Positions 31,927 to 43,139 of a stretch of 64,000 nt of DNA are shown piece after piece. This stretch comes from Liopterus haemorrhoidalis (Eukaryota; Arthropoda; Insecta; Coleoptera; Dytiscidae): assembly GCA_963971575.1 (NCBI GenBank), contig OZ020611.1, forward strand, positions 60,917,381 through 60,981,380, written 5' to 3'. Within the stretch, counting starts at the first letter, position 1. Every line of letters begins with the position of its first letter. Under the pieces are notes generated by a model that did no database searches, was not told the DNA's origin, and was given only the letters and a program-made list of their open reading frames with translations. Both the position numbers and the translations under genes were made by a program.

Positions 31927-32712
31927 TCAGGTCGTTAAGGATGAAATTTGTAGTTAATAATATTACCAACTTTGACAGCTTATTATTTGACATTGGCTTA
32001 ATATTTTACTGTTCTGTTTTTTTTTTTTTTTTTGTTGGAAAGTTACACTTCTCGCTTGTTTAAAGAAATCATTGTATGCTCTAAAAAATATCAAAAATTT
32101 TTTTTTGAATTAATTTTGTTGAACATGGAACGGTCAGAAATTCGCACTATTATTAAGTATAAGTTCTTACGTAGAACTACGGCATCGAAGACCGTGCGAA
32201 ACATTAATAGTGTATTTGGCGCCAGTGTTACTACGCAGCAGACAATATCAAATTGGTTCACCGAATTTCGTAAAGGTAACTTAAAAAGCAAACAAAAAAA
32301 AAAAAAAACGTGGCTCATCGATTACAGCAAAAATATACTGCAATAAACTGGACGAAATGATGCAAAAACTTAAAGAAAAACAGCCTAGTTTGGTCAACAG
32401 ATAAAATATCTTATTGCATGATAACGCTAGACCACACACTGCACAAATGACTGTGGCAAAACTACAGGAATTGGAGTTGGAACTTCTTCATCATCCTCCA
32501 TACTCATGCTGTAAAACTGGCCTTTCAGGAATTCATTGACTCTCGTCCGCCAGGATTTTATACCACCGGCCTGAACAATCTGCCGCGTAAATGGCAAAAA
32601 TGTATTGACAATATGGGTGCATACTTTGATGAATAAAATAATTCCTTATATTTGTAAGTTATCAACCAACTTTACCTTTTTTTTTCTACATATTTCATTC
32701 TTGACGACCTTA
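31927..32712 (+). pseudogene. mariner B, copy 1, deletion derivative
   Basis: Ends AGGTCGTTAAGGATGAAATT and AATTTCAT-like TTCATTCTTGACGACCT are inverted repeats. From ATG 32125 it reads MERSEIRTIIKYKFLRRTTA, SKTVRNINSVFGASVTTQQT and ISNWFTEFRKGN, the first mariner DNA-binding domain. A-runs and frameshifts follow. Later pieces show LLHDNARPHTA-type sequence in mixed frames (around 32410-32450) and a clean C-terminus LAFQEFIDSRPPGFYTTGLN then WQKCIDNMGAYFDE. The middle of the gene is deleted. Two further copies lie at 48703-49392 and 52312-54175. Confidence 0.8.
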
Positions 32713-33330
32713 TATGTAGTCAATACTTATAATAGTGAAGTTATAACTGAATCCATATGACAGGATTTCAGCGAGCGATTACATCAGCTGTGAAACCAAA
32801 AGGTAATATTCCTAGCGAACAAAAGCTGATTACAGAGTCCCTCTTAAAGTTATAAATAATTTCAAGACAAACATATATTTATAAGATTTCCTCAGAAAAA
32901 GTATCAACCTGGTCATGAGTACCAGTCGTCACCTAAAGCGACTGACAGGTTGTAGTACAGTCCTTACCTCTCCCTGACATCCTCGAACATAATGACGGAA
33001 CCGAATTTATTGTTTTATGTAAGATGTTCGGCGATTAGCCTCGTTGCAGAAATAGGCCGGTGTAAAATAAATAAATAAATGTAAGATGTTATACAATGTA
33101 TTTTAATGTGCTATTTATCTTGATCACGTTGGCCCGGGCCCCCGAGCAACCCTCCTGGAAGCGCCACTGAACTATATTATAAAACAGCAGACAGTTCTTA
33201 CAATTTTTACGATAATTATAATTTTATTATAAACTGAATTGATCCTATGAAACAAATGACGGACATTAACTTAAAACTTCGATAAGGCTTTTGTTTATCC
33301 CCAAACTTATTTAATTTTTATATAGACAAC
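32713..33330. other. Intergenic, with SINE 3' piece and hAT end
   Basis: 33030-33088 (GGCGATTAGCCTCGTTGCAG, GGCCGGTGTAAAATAAAT) is the 3' part of the SINE at 38855-39118, here on the plus strand. 33130-33170 (GGCCCGGGCCCCCGAGC, GGAAGCGCCACTG) looks like a hAT right terminus with no visible left end. The rest is unassigned. Confidence 0.5.
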
Positions 33331-35971
33331 TAGCTGAGTACCCGTGCTTCGCTACGGTTTATTGACGGTTTGCCATCATCGTGCAATTATTGTAAGTCAT
33401 GATTCTTTATAGATCACATTGCTGACTCTCTCCTCAGGTGTAGATTCACCCCGTTAGAGGTTCATTTGTGTAAAATTCGTAGTATGTTTCTAAACATGTG
33501 CACGGGTAACTTTTAAGTTATAAAATGAATGTTATAACTTAATAAACACAGGAAATACGACGGGTTGTATAATTCACCCCGATTATAGATTTACCCCTTT
33601 AGGGGTTGATTAGGAAAGAATCCAGAAATAAAATTTTCGACATTTGTATGGTTAATCTTTATAAGCAAAAGCCAAGTCGATGTCTTATTGGTACTAAGAG
33701 ATATTAAGGAATTCTTGATATCACATTTCAGCCCTTAGGGGTTGAATTTCGAAAAATACCGTCTTAGTGGGAACTTACGTCATACAGGGAATATACTTTA
33801 CGAATTTCATGTATCTTGTCCAGAGGACGTTCTATCGAGTAAAAAATACCCATTTACCCCTTTAGGGGTGAAATTTTTAAAAACTGTCAAAACCATTTCG
33901 AGATATTTTAAAAAGACACCGATATGCCAAAAAAGGATTGGTATAACACATTGTCAATAAACACAGGAAATACGAAGGGTTGTATAATTCACCCCGACTG
34001 TAGACCCCTATAGGGGTTGATTCGGCCAACATCCTGAAATAAGTTTTTCGTATGGGTAATCTTTGTAAGCAAAATCTAAGACGATATCTTATTGGTCCTA
34101 AGAGGTATTGAGGAATCTTTGAAATCACATTTCACCCCTTTTCACTTCTTAGGGGTGGAATTTCGAAAAATCCCGTCTTAGTGGCAGCTTACGTCATGGA
34201 GGGAATATACTTCACGAATTTTATTTATCTATGTGCAAGGGATGTTCAATCGAATACAAAATTCCCATTTACCCCTTAAGGGTGAAATTTTAAAAACTGT
34301 CAATACCATTTCAAGATATTTTGAAGACGCCTATATGCCAAAAGGAATTTTATAACTCAACAAAGACAGGGAATATGATGGGTTGTATAATTAACCCTGT
34401 TCGGAAATTCACCACTTTAGGGGTGGGTTAGAACAAAATCCTGAAATAAGTTTTTCAATATTTATATGGGTAATCTTTGTAAGAAAACCCAAGACAATAT
34501 CTTATTGGTCTGTAGAGATATTTAAGAATCCTTGAAATTATATTTCACCCTTTAGGGGTTGAATTTCGAAAAATCCCGTCTTAGTGTATGCTTACCTCAT
34601 GGAGGGAATATACTTTGCGAGCATCATGTATCTATGTCCAAGGGATGTTCTATCAAATAAAAAATATCCTTTTACCTCTTTAGGGGTGAAATTTTGAAAA
34701 ACTGTCAAAACCATCGAGGTATTTTAAAAGACATCTATATGCCAAATAGGAATTTAATAACTCAACAAACACAGGAAATACGTCGGGTTCTATAATTCTC
34801 TCTGATTGTAGATTCACCCTTTTAGGGGATGAATAGGACAAAATCCTGAAATAAGTTTTGCAACATTTATATGGATAATATTTAGAAGCAAATATGAAGG
34901 CGATATATAATTGGACCTGTGAGATATTGAGGAATCCGTGAAAACACATTTTACCCCACTTCACCCCTTAGGGGTTGAAATTCCAAAAATCATTTCTTAG
35001 GGGGTTGTTAAGTCATAAAAAGGATATACTCCCCGAATTTTATGTTTCTCTGTCTAGACGACATTCTATCGAATATAAAATACCAAATTACCCGTTTAGG
35101 GGTGAAATTTTAAAAAAAAGGTCAATACACTTAAATATTTTCAAAAGACACCTATATGCCTAAAAGAAATGTTATAACACAACAAACACAGAAGATGCGA
35201 AGGGTTCCATAATTCACCCTGATTGTAGATTCACCCCTTTAGGGGTTGATTAGTACAAAATCCTGAAAAATAAGTTTTTCCCTATGTGGGTAGTCTTTGT
35301 AAGCAAAAGCAAGGCGATATATTCTTGACCTAAAAGATACTGAGGAATCCGTGAAAACACAATTCACCCCTTTTAACCCCTGAGAGGCCGAATTTCAAAA
35401 AATTATTTCTTAGGGGGTTCTTAAGTCATGAAAGGAATATACTCCCCGAATTTTATGTTTCTTTATCTAGACGAAATTCTATCGAATAAAAAATACCAAT
35501 TTACCCCTTTAGGGGTGAAATTTAAATAAACGGTCAAAACACTTTCTAAATTTTCTAAAAAGATACCTATATGCCAAAAAGGAATGTTATAACACAAAAA
35601 ACACAGAAGATGCGAAGGGTTCTATAATTCACCCTGATTGTAGATTCACCCCTTTAGGGGTCAATTAGAACAAAATCCTGAAATAAGTTTTTTAATATTT
35701 ACATGAGTAATCTTTGTAAGCAAAAACCAAGTCGATATCTTATTGGACCTAAGAGATATTAAGGAAACCGTGAAGCCTTACTGTGAATATTTTACCCCTT
35801 TTAACCCCCTTTTCACCCACTTAGAGGATGAGTTTCGAAAAATCCGTTCTTAGTGGGTGCTTACGTCATGGAGGGAATATACTCGCCGAATTTCATGATT
35901 GTAGGTTCAGTGGTTTGGGCTGGGCGTTGATTATGAGTAGGTTGCTTAGTTACGATTTTATATATATAGAT
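33331..35971 (+). repeat. Family A repeat, copy 2, six tandem units of about 405 bp
   Basis: It starts CTAGCTGAGTACCCGTGCTT and ends GGTTTGGGCTGGGCGTTGAT...TTATATATATAGAT. The landmark CACCCCTTTAGGGGTTGATT recurs near 33592, 34003, 34409, 34812, 35229 and 35646, a period of 403-417 bp. Each unit also has ATACCAATTTACCCCTTTAG, GGGTGAAATTT and TTCGAAAAATCCCGTCTTAG. There are thus two palindromic CCCCTTTAGGGG sites per unit. No protein is encoded; open frames here are repeat shadows. Confidence 0.85.
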
Positions 35972-36782
35972 AACCTACGTGAATCAAGATTTAATAGCTG
36001 ACGCCGAAGGGTCACAAAAATATCAAATTCGAACTAAAAAGTAGTCATCAAATTTAATTTGGAAATTGTAGTAAAGAAACTACAAGTACTTTTAAAGGAA
36101 TAGAAATTTAAGGTCTAAAACTGTTATCTATATTAATATTATTGTAGGTGTATCTGCTTTTTATTTTTTCGGCCTCATATTTGGTTTCAGATGATTATAA
36201 ACCATTTTAGATATACCAATTTATATATCCGCGCCAAAGTATGATTATAGTTTTTGTCTAATTAGGAACATAAATGTCTATAAGAATGTATAAATTATTA
36301 AAAGTTCTAATTAAATAGTATTGAAGTTCATCTTGTATTTATTTGTTATATCTTTGAAATCCGCACTCTGACTAACAATTTATCAAATCGATATCCGCAA
36401 AAAATCAATTTTTGTCCGGTATTCACGCCGAAACGGCCGTACATATTTTAACGCTATTCCGTAGGATGATAGAGTTATACCAGAATTCGAACATATACGG
36501 TATGCAATCTCAAAATTTTCATTCTAATGGGGTATTTCGAGGTTAAAACTGCTAAATAAAATATTAATATATCTCCCTTTTTATTGACTAAACAGAAAAA
36601 TGTATATAACAAAAATTATTTATAATAAGAAAACACATATTTTGTGTTTTATGCATTTATCAGTTGGATGAATAGTTACGAGAGTTACTGGGGCACCCTA
36701 ACATTGAAATCTAGAAATAACTCACTTATTATTGACAACATAAAAATCCTTTATGACAAAAATTCTCTCTAAATAATGAGAC
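35972..36782. other. No recognisable feature
   Basis: About 800 bp of AT-rich sequence with no domain-bearing frame or terminal repeat. Confidence 0.45.
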
Positions 36783-37045
36783 TAAATCAGAGGAAACGCC
36801 CAAATTTATTTAATCCAAAAGGAATAATTTTTCAACATCACAATGCACGTTCTCACTCAGCAAAGAAAACCGCGAAAAAATTCTGGACATAAACTAGCAA
36901 ATTATTCTACGTTCACCGTATTCACCCGATCTTGCACCTTCCGATTTCACTATTTAGGTCACTCAAAGATAAAATTTTCCGAAATATCACCGATGTGGAA
37001 AATCACCTGAGCAGTTATTTTAAGTCAAAATTTATTTATTAATAT
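36783..37045 (+). pseudogene. mariner transposase catalytic fragment
   Basis: Reads NPKGIIFQHHNARSHSAKKT, AKKFW, then (frameshifted) an R-S/P-PDL stretch, then FRSLKDKIFRNITDVENHLS and SYFKSK. The motif HDNARPHSA that holds the second catalytic Asp is HHNARSHSA here, with Asp changed to His. No terminal repeats or N-terminus were found. Confidence 0.6.
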
Positions 37046-37051
37046 TATTTT

Positions 37052-37097
37052 ATTATAATTGAATAATCAACCCCCTAATTGATTATTCAATTATAAT
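37052..37097. repeat. Perfect hairpin, 19-bp arms
   Basis: ATTATAATTGAATAATCAA and its exact complement TTGATTATTCAATTATAAT enclose the 8-base loop CCCCCTAA. Confidence 0.9.
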
Positions 37098-38850
37098 TGT
37101 TTAATTAATTTTTTTTAATACAAATTATATACAATAAATGATTATAATTTATAATAAATAAAAATTTCCAATCACAGATAATTAACTTATATTATTTTAA
37201 AAAAAAAACATTATTAAAATCACAGTATTTGTTAAATGAATTCACAATTTATTCATTAAAATTACTAGGTATAAAACTATTTATATTTTTCCGAACTATG
37301 ATTCTTTTTGAGTAGGTCTGTTTTGCTTTAGTAATATTGTTTTTAATGTGTTTACATCAAGTTGAGTCTTGTCACTTGTCCAAAAGCTGTTCATCAAGGA
37401 AAATATCCTTTCGGTAGATTTTTTTTAGTTCAAGTTTTGTAAATATAATTTTAGTTGAAATATATAAAAATAAATATTGAAAATAAGTACCTTTTCTAAA
37501 ATTCGGGACGATTCGGAAAAAAAAACGAATTCGGGACAAATATTGCCTCTGAAAAAATTCGGGACGCAAGGCGGAAATTCGGGACTGTCCCGGCAAATTC
37601 GGGCCGTATGGTCACCTTAGTTTAAACCAAAAACTATAAGTAGCCGCGAAAATATTTCAGTTATTTACGTGATCCACGATTAATAAAAGTGTATGTAAAC
37701 TGGCCTAATACCTAACAATTATGAAGATGATGATGTTATATGAAACTGTAATTCAAAAAAAACCGAAGAAATATTAAGTTATACCGAACCCTTGAACCTA
37801 AACAAGATGCAAACTCTTAAACCCGAAGAGGTTAAAACTGAAAACACTGATGAATGAAACTTACCAACTGTAACTTCATGTTGTACTACTGAATTACTGA
37901 CTGAACTTCCTATTCAGATTCAGTATTATTTATACTCAGACTCAAACGTTAAGATTTCAATTCCCCGCTATTGTTTCCACGCCCCCTCTTAAAATTTTGA
38001 ACAATTGCGAATATATCACCATAAAATTAATAGAAATTTCAAGTTCAGTCCTATGGTTCAATGAATGTTTTTTTTTCGTAAATATGTATTTCTAATTTCT
38101 TTCAATATCATTGTTTTTTTAATTGGAGATTTTTTCTTATGAATTAAACCTTCAGTATTATAATTAAATATTTGGAATTATTAAAATAATTTTTTATTTA
38201 AATTATTATTTGAAATAAAATCATGTAAATGTTTAATTATACAAAATTTGTATGAATAAAAAATTTAAATACTTTTACGTTCAATGTTAATTAAAACATT
38301 TTTCACGTATCCTAAATATTTTATTAATTTTTATTAACAAGGTTTAGTTTACTTCAAGCTAACCATTCATGTTTAGTAGGTATTTAGTAGACAGTCCAGC
38401 ACCACCTTTCATTTCGAAAATTCCCATTTTTCTCACAAATCGGGTGTAACAAATTAGAGGAAACACGATTTTTCTCGAAAACATAGACGTATGGGTAAAT
38501 TGGGAAAAAATGTTGATGATCAAAGTTTACCCAAAAAATCAAAAAGTAGTATTTAAATTTTCCAAAAAAAAAAAAAAAAAACGGACAAAGTACAGGACGT
38601 CAAGGTCAACTTTGATTTTTTAAATGGGAACGTATGTTGTGTTGTACATCTTTGGATAGAACGTTTGAATAGAACCAAATTTTACTTAAATATTTTTTCA
38701 TATCTTTTTATTTTATACGAAAAACTCTATTCAAACGTTCCAGTAATTTCAAATTGTACTTTCAAGTACTTTCAAATTATACTTTCAAGTAGGTACGATT
38801 TGAGCTACAGATAGCTTAAAGGTAGGGATGCGAAAGTGTTTAAATCAAAA
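37098..38850. other. Intergenic, with a hAT-type end and a hairpin
   Basis: 37475-37620 holds four ATTCGGGAC repeats and ends GTATGGTCACCTTAG, a terminus seen in hAT-type MITEs; the partner end was not found. 37840-37970 has GAATTACTGACTGAAC-like repeats that could belong to an LTR, but the ends are unclear. 38659-38673 and 38726-38740 form a perfect 15-bp inverted repeat (GAACGTTTGAATAGA). A run of A lies at 38562-38580, followed by AAGTACAGGACGTCAAGGTC, which recurs in similar form at 40622. Confidence 0.45.
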
Positions 38851-38854
38851 TAGT

Positions 38855-39118
38855 TTTATTATTATTATTATATTATTTATTTTACATCGGCCTTTATTTC
38901 TGCAACGAGGCTAATCGCCGATGCCAGGGGGCGAGCTCCTACACCTGGATGAGGGGTGAATGATTGTGAAAATGAGAGTAATGTAAACATATTATTCTCG
39001 CCCGAATAATATCACCAACGAAGCAGGATCGAACCACCGGCCGCCCAGTCACGCCTGTTTCCAACAGTCTAAAACCGCACGACTTAATGCGCTCGGCCAC
39101 TCCGTTGGCTAAAATCAA
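38855..39118 (-). mobile_element. tRNA-derived SINE
   Basis: On the minus strand the head reads CGGAGTGGCCGAGCGCATTA (A box, tRNA-Ser/Leu-like) and, 55 bases on, GGTGGTTCGATCCTG (B box). The body then runs to GGCGATTAGCCTCGTTGCAG, AAATAAAGGCCGATGTAAAA, with a (TAA)n tail at 38858-38875. Internal polymerase III promoter, roughly 260-bp length and simple tail define a SINE. A second 3' piece lies at 33030-33088. Confidence 0.82.
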
Positions 39119-39175
39119 AATAGAGAGCACTTTATACACTAGTAAATAAAAATGCTTTACTTTCAAGTCGATATA

Positions 39176-40247
39176 GGAATAGTATATTCTGTAACAAGGT
39201 TGGAATGAGAAAACTCGATGCAAGTGGAACATTCCGAGCGCGAGCAACACGCGAGCGTGAGGAACCACAAGCATCGAATTTTCTCTTCCAACCGAGTCAC
39301 AGACCCTACTTTCTCCACGACCACTAGAGAGAAAAAAAAATGTAACAAATAATTATTTTAACAAACATTTTATCTTTACAAATAATTTATATTACATAAC
39401 AAATTAATCAATTAATTAAACTTATTTTTTTATTTATTATTTGATTAATTTTAATTTAATTTGCCGCATATCGGCTACTATTTTAGTACTTTTAAGGATG
39501 TTATGTTGCATTTATTTAATGTAAACATTGCATATATTTTAATGTAACCGTACAAAAACAAATGACAACAAACACAGAATAGTTTTTTCATAACAAGTGA
39601 TGGAATGAAATACACGCAAAATTCATAAGAAGATAAGTGCTTTAGAACAACATTCCAATCTTTGTGTTAGAATATTAACTTTCTGTAGTCAAAATTGGTT
39701 TTAGAATTGGTAAATTCTATAGAGGTCGTGGGGAATAGTATATTCTGTAACAAGGTTGGAATGAGAAAATTCGATGCGAGTAGAACATTGAATTTTCTCA
39801 TTACAACCGAGTCGCAGACCCTACTTTCTCCACGACCACCAAAAAGAAAAATAAATTAACAAATAATTATTTTAACAAACATTTTATCTTAACAAATAAT
39901 TTATATTACATAACAAATTAATCAATTAATTAAACTATTTTTTTTTATTTATAATTTGTTTAATTTTAATTTAATTTGCCGCACATCGGCCTCTATTTTA
40001 GGTTAGGAAGTTATGTTGCATTTATTTAATGTAAACGTTGCATTTATCTTAATGTAACCCTACAAAAACAAAAGACAACAAGCATGGAATAGTTATTCCA
40101 TAACAAGTGATGGAATGAAATACACGCAAAATGCATAAGAAGGTAAGTGATTTAGAATAACATTCCAACTCTTGTGTTAGAATATTAACTTTCTGTAGTC
40201 AAAATTGGTTTTGGAATTGTTAAATTCTATAGTGGTCGTGGAGAAAT
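39176..40247. repeat. Tandem duplication, two copies of about 0.5 kb
   Basis: GGAATAGTATATTCTGTAAC starts at 39176 and again at 39732. Copy 1 ends with AGAGGTCGTGG (39721); copy 2 with AGTGGTCGTGG (40231). Copy 2 lacks about 46 bp present in copy 1 (CGAGCGCGAGCAACACGCGA and onward). Each copy starts with a hairpin (GGTTGGAATGAGAAA...TTTTCTC...CAACC). TTTCTCCACGACCAC at 39311 and GTGGTCGTGGAGAAA at 40232 are inverted relative to each other. No gene. Confidence 0.8.
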
Positions 40248-40309
40248 TATATTATTTTATAACAGATTTCTTAATTTATAAGATATATTTACTATATTTG
40301 GTCACGTAC

Positions 40310-40610
40310 TGTATTTGGTTAAATTTTTGTGTAGATGTTTATGTCTTTCAGGAATTGTATTATTTTGGATTCAGTGTTAGACGATTGTTGCTCAGCAAGT
40401 CTTCTATATTGTTTGGTAGGTAGTTTTGAACTCGTTTTATATGATATTGTGTACAGTGCAGTAGTATATGGTGGACTGTAATTGTTGTGATGCATGTATT
40501 GCATTGAGGTAGGTCTAGGTGATGAAAGATGTTCTGATAAGTGTAGAATGTGTGTCCAAGTCTAAGTCTTGCTATACAACTTGTTCTCTTCTTTGTACCC
40601 TTGATTAAAA
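40310..40610 (-). pseudogene. Jockey/I-type retrotransposon C-terminal tail
   Basis: Minus strand: RTSCIARLRLGHTFYTYQNI, LPQCNTCITTITVHHILLHC, TQYHIKRVQNYLP. The C-x2-C...H-x4-C motif and preceding RLRLGHT match the tail of the relic at 2880-3715. Only this tail remains. Confidence 0.65.
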
Positions 40611-40954
40611 AAAAAAAAAATGGAAGTACAGGATATCAAGGACAACCCAGTAATTCGTATCTTGTTTGATGCACTTGAAATGGTTGTCATGTTTCTTAAA
40701 CTTTTTTTGGGTCACAGAATGAATTATGCACAATATTTTGTAAACCAAGTGATGGATATATGCATACGATGCGGAAAATTGTAGCTAAAGATCCATTTTA
40801 CAAATACAGTAGCGGTCACAGAAATGTACTCACTTTAAAATATTCGAATAATTCGTATTGTTGTGTTAGCTGGGTTACATGTATAAGTGTATCACATATA
40901 ATATTTCACTTCGTCTTCTACATTAATAGTGTAAAGTAATTTGAAAGTGAAAAT

Positions 40955-42034
40955 ATGGCAAAAGGAAAACAATTAACAGAAAACGAAAAGTGTAAAATAG
41001 TAACTCTACACAAGGAAAAATTTTCTACGCGTGCTATAGCGAGAAGAATAAAGTATAGTCAGTCAGCTGTGGTAAAGTTTTTAAACATATTCGCTATAAC
41101 AGGGCAAATAATTCGTAATAAAGGAACAGGCCCACGACGGCATTTCTTTAAGGAATCGTATCAAAACGGCCGTAAATATTAAATCTGAAATTCAGAATAA
41201 TAACGGAATAAAAATTAGTGTTGAAGCCGTACTCGACGTACGGGGAATAATTTATAAGCAAGAACACCAGCAAAAAAACCATTTTTGAATAAAAAAATTA
41301 AATTGGCACGGCTTCAATGGGCAAAAAAGCATGAAAATTGGGATAAAAATTATTGTTGAAAGGTGATATATTCGGACGGAAGCAAATTTTGTTTGCTTGG
41401 TTCGGACGGGATGACGTACGTGAGGCGTAGACCTGGTCTACGTTTGAGCGATGAGTGCATTAGGCCTACAGTCAAATACCCAGCAGGACAAATAATATGG
41501 GAAGCGTTTTCATATTATGGTTTCAGTAAATTGGTGTTTATTAAGGGCACTGTAAACGTAAAAAAATATATAGACATATTAAAAGAAAATATTTTGCCAT
41601 TTTCGCAAATGCACATTAGAATGGCAGGATTCCTGATTTTTTAAGATGATTCTGCGCCTTGCCATCGTTCCAAAATTGTAAGTATTTTTTTTTTTTTTTT
41701 TTAATTAACTTGTTCCCTATAAATTATAATTTTAATTAAATAACATTTATTTAATTTTTTTTAACAGGTAAAAAAATGTCTCGATAATAAAGACATTATT
41801 TCCTTCGAGTGGCCTGGCAATAGTTCCGATTTAAACCCAATCGAAAATCTTTGGGGGTTTATGAAAAAGAAAATAACAAAACAGAAACCCTCTTCATTAG
41901 ATGAACTCAAAACATTTCTTGTAAATGTTTGGGAAAATGAAATTTCCCATGACCTTTTGGAAAATTTAGTAGAGTCAATGTCTACACGAGTAAAAATGGT
42001 AATAAAAAATAAAGGTGGCCTCCTAAAATATTAA
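40955..42034 (+). pseudogene. Tc1-like (DD34E) transposase with a candidate intron
   Basis: MAKGKQLTENEKCKIVTLHK and STRAIARRIKYSQSAVVKFL form the first helix-turn-helix. After a frameshift at about 41150 come RIKTAVNIKSEIQNNNGIK and KLARLQWAKKHENW. The 41363 frame gives VIYSDGSKFCLLGSDG (first catalytic Asp) and PAGQIIWEAFSYYGFSKLVF. TAA at 41642-41644 replaces the Gln before the second catalytic Asp (DDSAPCHRSK). After the intron comes CLDNKDIISFEW, then SSDLNPIENLWGFMKKK with the catalytic Glu, and the C-terminus KNKGGLLKY. Three or more breaks make it non-functional, although all three catalytic residues persist. Confidence 0.82.
41678..41767 (+). other. Candidate 90-bp intron in the Tc1-like transposase
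   Basis: GTAAGT at 41678 and a T-rich tract ending TTTTTTTTAACAG at 41767. Removing it joins CHRSKI to VKKCLDNKDI in frame, exactly what the family alignment requires. Alternatively it is a 90-bp AT insertion, but both splice sites are at consensus. Confidence 0.65.
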
Positions 42035-42337
42035 AAATGTTTAATTTAATTATTTTAAATGCTACTCGATTTCTGTTTTAAATATTGACTTTCAATATTT
42101 AATTTTTGATTAATAATTCATATTTCATGTAACGCTCAATATAGTATTATATTTTATAATAATGTATTTTCTCAAAAAATAATATTATATTAAACCAATA
42201 AATTAAGATTAAATACATGTAACAATAAATATAAAACAAAAAATATATAATACCGAATAAAAACCTGGTTTTAATATAAGAAATATAAGAAATAAACATA
42301 TTTATTAGGTGAGTACATTTCTATCACCGCTACTTTA

Positions 42338-43139
42338 TATATAAAATCTTTATTACCATGTCTTTTTACATTACATAAAATATCTAATATTTGATGGATA
42401 TTTCAAAATATATATTCCTAAATTACTATGTATATTTTTTTATTTATTTATTTTTTATAAACATATACATTATATTTACAACCAGATTTTGAATATGGTA
42501 AAAATGGCAGGAAAAAAACACATTATTTATTGGTAACATACGACCGTCGTGCAAGTTAATGATAAATAATGGTATCTCATTTTATAAAATGTACTTATAC
42601 ATGTGATTTCAATATTTACAACAATATGTGTTTGATACGTTTATGCTTGTATTTTTTATATTTTAAACTTTTGAGATTGTAATTTCCTAAATGTTTTATC
42701 ATTTCGTTATTATTTGTAATACATTTCTCAAATACAGAGCGATCAACAAATCTTGACCGTTATGCAATATATTTCCGAGGACATGTACACATAGGCGTAC
42801 ATTCTACAGAGCGATCAACAAATATTGTCCGTTATGCAATACTTGACAGAAACATTTAGTTATCAAACTTATTTCCAAGAACATGTATACATAGGCGTAG
42901 ATTCTATTTTTATTACCTTATAAGAATTGATTATTAAATGAACACTATTTTTCTCTACGCGCCAATGAGTTTATAACAGGTATTAAGTTAGGAACACATA
43001 TTTTCGTTGTTCATCAAGTGAGTTCGGGCAAACGAAGTAATCTGATTGGTTCTTTGTTAAATTGGGATTTTCAGCTGTGAATTAGAATACAGTTTTGATA
43101 TTTTTAAACTCATTGTTTACTGTTATGTAACGGACAAGA
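42338..43139. other. AT-rich stretch with a short tandem duplication
   Basis: ACAGAGCGATCAACAAAT begins at 42736 and again at 42805; both continue to ATAGGCGTA(C/G)ATTCT (42805 and 42904). The second copy has about 30 extra bases. No gene. Confidence 0.55.

Larger units (their letters stand above)
40805..42337 (+). mobile_element. Tc1-like element with TIRs and TA duplication
   Basis: Ends CAGTAGCGGTCACAGAAATG (40807) and CATTTCTATCACCGCTACT (to 42335) are inverted repeats flanked by TA. The element is 1529 bp, a normal Tc1-like length, and holds one transposase pseudogene. It is the most complete Tc1-like copy in the window. Confidence 0.88.

Noticed and set aside
38570..38590. Poly-A run as a processed pseudogene tail
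   Set aside because: No coding homology upstream on the same strand and a similar A-run precedes the same AAGTACAGGA motif at 40620, so it belongs to a repeat.
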